A DNA stretch of 64,000 nucleotides from Thereva unica. Its lineage: Eukaryota > Arthropoda > Insecta > Diptera > Therevidae. The notes beneath the pieces are model-generated. The model saw only the letters and a list, made by a program, of their open reading frames with translations. It had not been told where the DNA came from and did not search any database. This document shows, piece after piece, positions 62,191 through 64,000 of the stretch. Position numbers and translations under genes: made by a program. Location of the stretch: positions 1 to 64,000 of the forward strand of contig CATLJY010000222.1 in assembly GCA_949987705.1 (NCBI GenBank), given 5' to 3'. The first letter of the stretch is position 1; each line of letters starts with the position of its first letter.

Positions 62191-63765
62191 ACTAGCTGGA
62201 ACCCGGTGCGCCTCGCTGCACAAATAAGCCAATAGTATGGCGTGCGCCAAAACAATTGGGAATCTCAAAATCGATGGGCACTGAGAGTCTCAAATCCCGG
62301 GATGCAAGTACATTCGTAAAGAAAAGTGTAACTCCGTTCGTTTAAAAACCCAAATCACTTGCTCATTTATATCCCTAATCACAATTCAGCGGTCTCACTG
62401 CCACTCTTGTCGTGGTCAGATGCTATGAGGGAGTGTTTTTGCCCGTAAATGAATTTCGAAGAAGAAATTACAATGCACGTCCGCTTGAACTTTATCCATA
62501 CACGAAATTTTAATGGGTGTGAAATTGTCAGTTCGCCGCCTGTGTTTATATTTCCAATTCTTTTGGTACGCGCTATAGCTTCCGTTTATTTTGCAGTTGA
62601 GGTGATAAGAATTTTAATATACAGTAGGAGCCATTTTCGTATTTTTGATTCCGAATAATATCGATGCTATCGATTGAAATTTCGCTATTTGAAACGACCA
62701 AAAGTTGGTTTTTTCAATACTGTTCCATAGATGTGATGCTTTCAAGCATGCATCCGTTCAGCTCATTTGCAGGCTTTGATCGAAGTATACCAGGCAAAGT
62801 TGAGCAAGTAGTGTCAGAGCGCCTACCATGGATTAGGTTTTTCTCGGAAATCTTGAAAAGCCCTGTCATGCGCTTCGACCTATTTTTTATAGGCCATGGT
62901 GCATTCGCTCCAAAATAATAATTTTGCACGGATGTGGCAATACGGGTGTTTTTACTGATGTTACATGTAGGTGTTTCTCTCTGGTTCAAATTCAATAGGA
63001 ACTTGGGTGCTCAATACACTAAACATCCACCATCAAGTAGCGTTGATGCAATTCCCGATGATGTCACACTTCACACTATGAATGGAGACAGTTAATACGT
63101 TCAATAAGCAACGTTTGGCAACATTGGGCGAACTTTTCAAACATTTAACGGCATGATAAAGAGTAATTTTTCCGTAAGAAATATGAAAAAAAATATGTCC
63201 CATGCAAAATTATTGTATGTTGAAAAATCAAGCACCTTGAAATCTATGCAAATTTCCAGGTACCATAGCTCAAAAAGAAAAAGCGACGAACATCTGATTA
63301 TTGAATTTGTCGTCTTTTTGGTTTCGAGACCTTTCATTTAAGCCATACATTGCTAAAATCAGGCACATGCAGCCGAAGTTACTTCAATCCAAGTTCAGAG
63401 AACCGCGTCCTTCGCGAAAAATCTGATTTTTTCAACAAAATTGTACGGCAACTATCCGTAAATAAACTCCGATCGATCTGAAACTTTGGAAATCGTATTT
63501 TTTTCGGAAAAAAAACCAAAACAAAATGGATCTGACTTCTTTAGCAGAAATTTGAAGAGTACCTCCCATACAAAAATTTCGGATTTTTCTATATCAGTAC
63601 ACTACAGCTACCCGAAGGTTTCGAGATAGCCTATATGTTATTCTGAAGTATGAGCTATATTATGTAAAGTTTCATTAAAATGTATTCAGTAGTTTTTGCT
63701 TGAAAGAGTAACAAACATCCATACAAACATTCGCGTTTATAATATTAGTAAGATAGCCTATAACA
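62183..63765. repeat. Possible 1.6-kb dispersed element with ATACTAGCTGG and TTATAATATTAGTA ends
   Basis: The left edge ATACTAGCTGGAACCCGGTG and the right edge CATTCGCGTTTATAATATTA-GTAAGAT resemble ends of a dispersed repeat common in insect genomes, in which a TAGTTTTTGC..GAAAGAGTAACAAACAT segment precedes the right end (here about 63690-63720). The interior has no recognised protein. Superfamily is not assigned. Confidence 0.4.
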
Positions 63766-64000
63766 AAAAACCTGTGTGCGTTGCAAGGCTTTTAAATAAA
63801 AAAAAATTATGTGTGCGTTGTACGCGGTAGGAAAAAAAAACAATAAATCTGGAAAAAAATTCCCTCTTCCCAATCTTATCGGTGATTCAATTAGAACAGC
63901 GTTATGTATTCAAGTAGATGCATCTAAACATGTAACTTCTCGGTGAATTGGAATTTTAACTTTCTCTTTTCGGTGCTCCCTTCTTACTCAGTATTCGTCC
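63766..64000. other. Non-coding end of window
   Basis: Nothing recognised; A-rich runs only. A GTGTGCGTTG segment occurs twice (about 63775 and 63811). Confidence 0.4.

Overview
The window is eukaryotic, AT-rich and almost entirely built of transposable elements. The mix points to an arthropod, most likely an insect: BEL/Pao and Ty3-type LTR retrotransposons, CR1/Jockey-, R1- and RTE-like LINEs, a tRNA-derived SINE, Helitron remnants, mariner/Tc1, hAT and pogo-like DNA elements, and several foldback elements. The species cannot be named from the sequence. I see no bacterial genes, rRNA, free-standing tRNA gene or CRISPR array. The only candidate cellular gene is a small spliced Myb/SANT-like gene on the minus strand at 48364-49071.

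Layout. 1-11.6 kb: mostly non-coding. It holds a foldback element (2838-4076), a short hAT-type element with an exact 8-bp target duplication (4579-5031) and decayed LINE scraps. 11.8-15.2 kb: a decayed CR1/Jockey-like LINE whose endonuclease region is split by a deleted mariner-type element (12103-12651). 15.4-18 kb: a minisatellite with a (TA)n expansion, a long hairpin and a 1.2-kb repeat block. 18-21.3 kb: a nearly intact RTE-like LINE (+). 21.3-24.7 kb: a SINE 3' piece, then a CR1-like LINE on the minus strand with ORF1 and a lightly damaged ORF2. 25.5-27.9 kb: a long open but doubly truncated BEL pol. 28.0-31.5 kb: a foldback element and a second copy of the 17-kb repeat block, which is interrupted by a truncated LTR retrotransposon with a SAP-domain Gag. 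31.6-32.9 kb: a LINE fragment. 33.5-34.4 kb: a Helitron replicase fragment split by a full-length SINE.

The most informative structure is at 34.8-48.1 kb. A BEL element on the minus strand (588/592-bp LTRs, 5-bp duplication ACCAC) carries gag, pol and an Env-like region. Inside its gag sits an intact-looking Mag-type Ty3 element on the plus strand (identical 155-bp LTRs, 5-bp duplication GGTTG, one 1334-residue Gag-Pol frame). The BEL itself landed a few bases beyond the last exon-like ORF of the Myb/SANT locus. The order is therefore host locus, then BEL, then Mag.

49-64 kb holds LINE fragments, a ~118-bp tandem array (52.5-53.1 kb), several MITE-like inverted-repeat elements, a Tc1-like transposase fragment, a SINE 5' fragment and a second Helitron scrap. 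I found no convincing new multi-gene system. What merits follow-up is the nested insertions, the SAP-Gag element, the BEL Env-like region, the SINE with its LINE-like tail, the spliced Myb/SANT gene and several short elements with clean termini.
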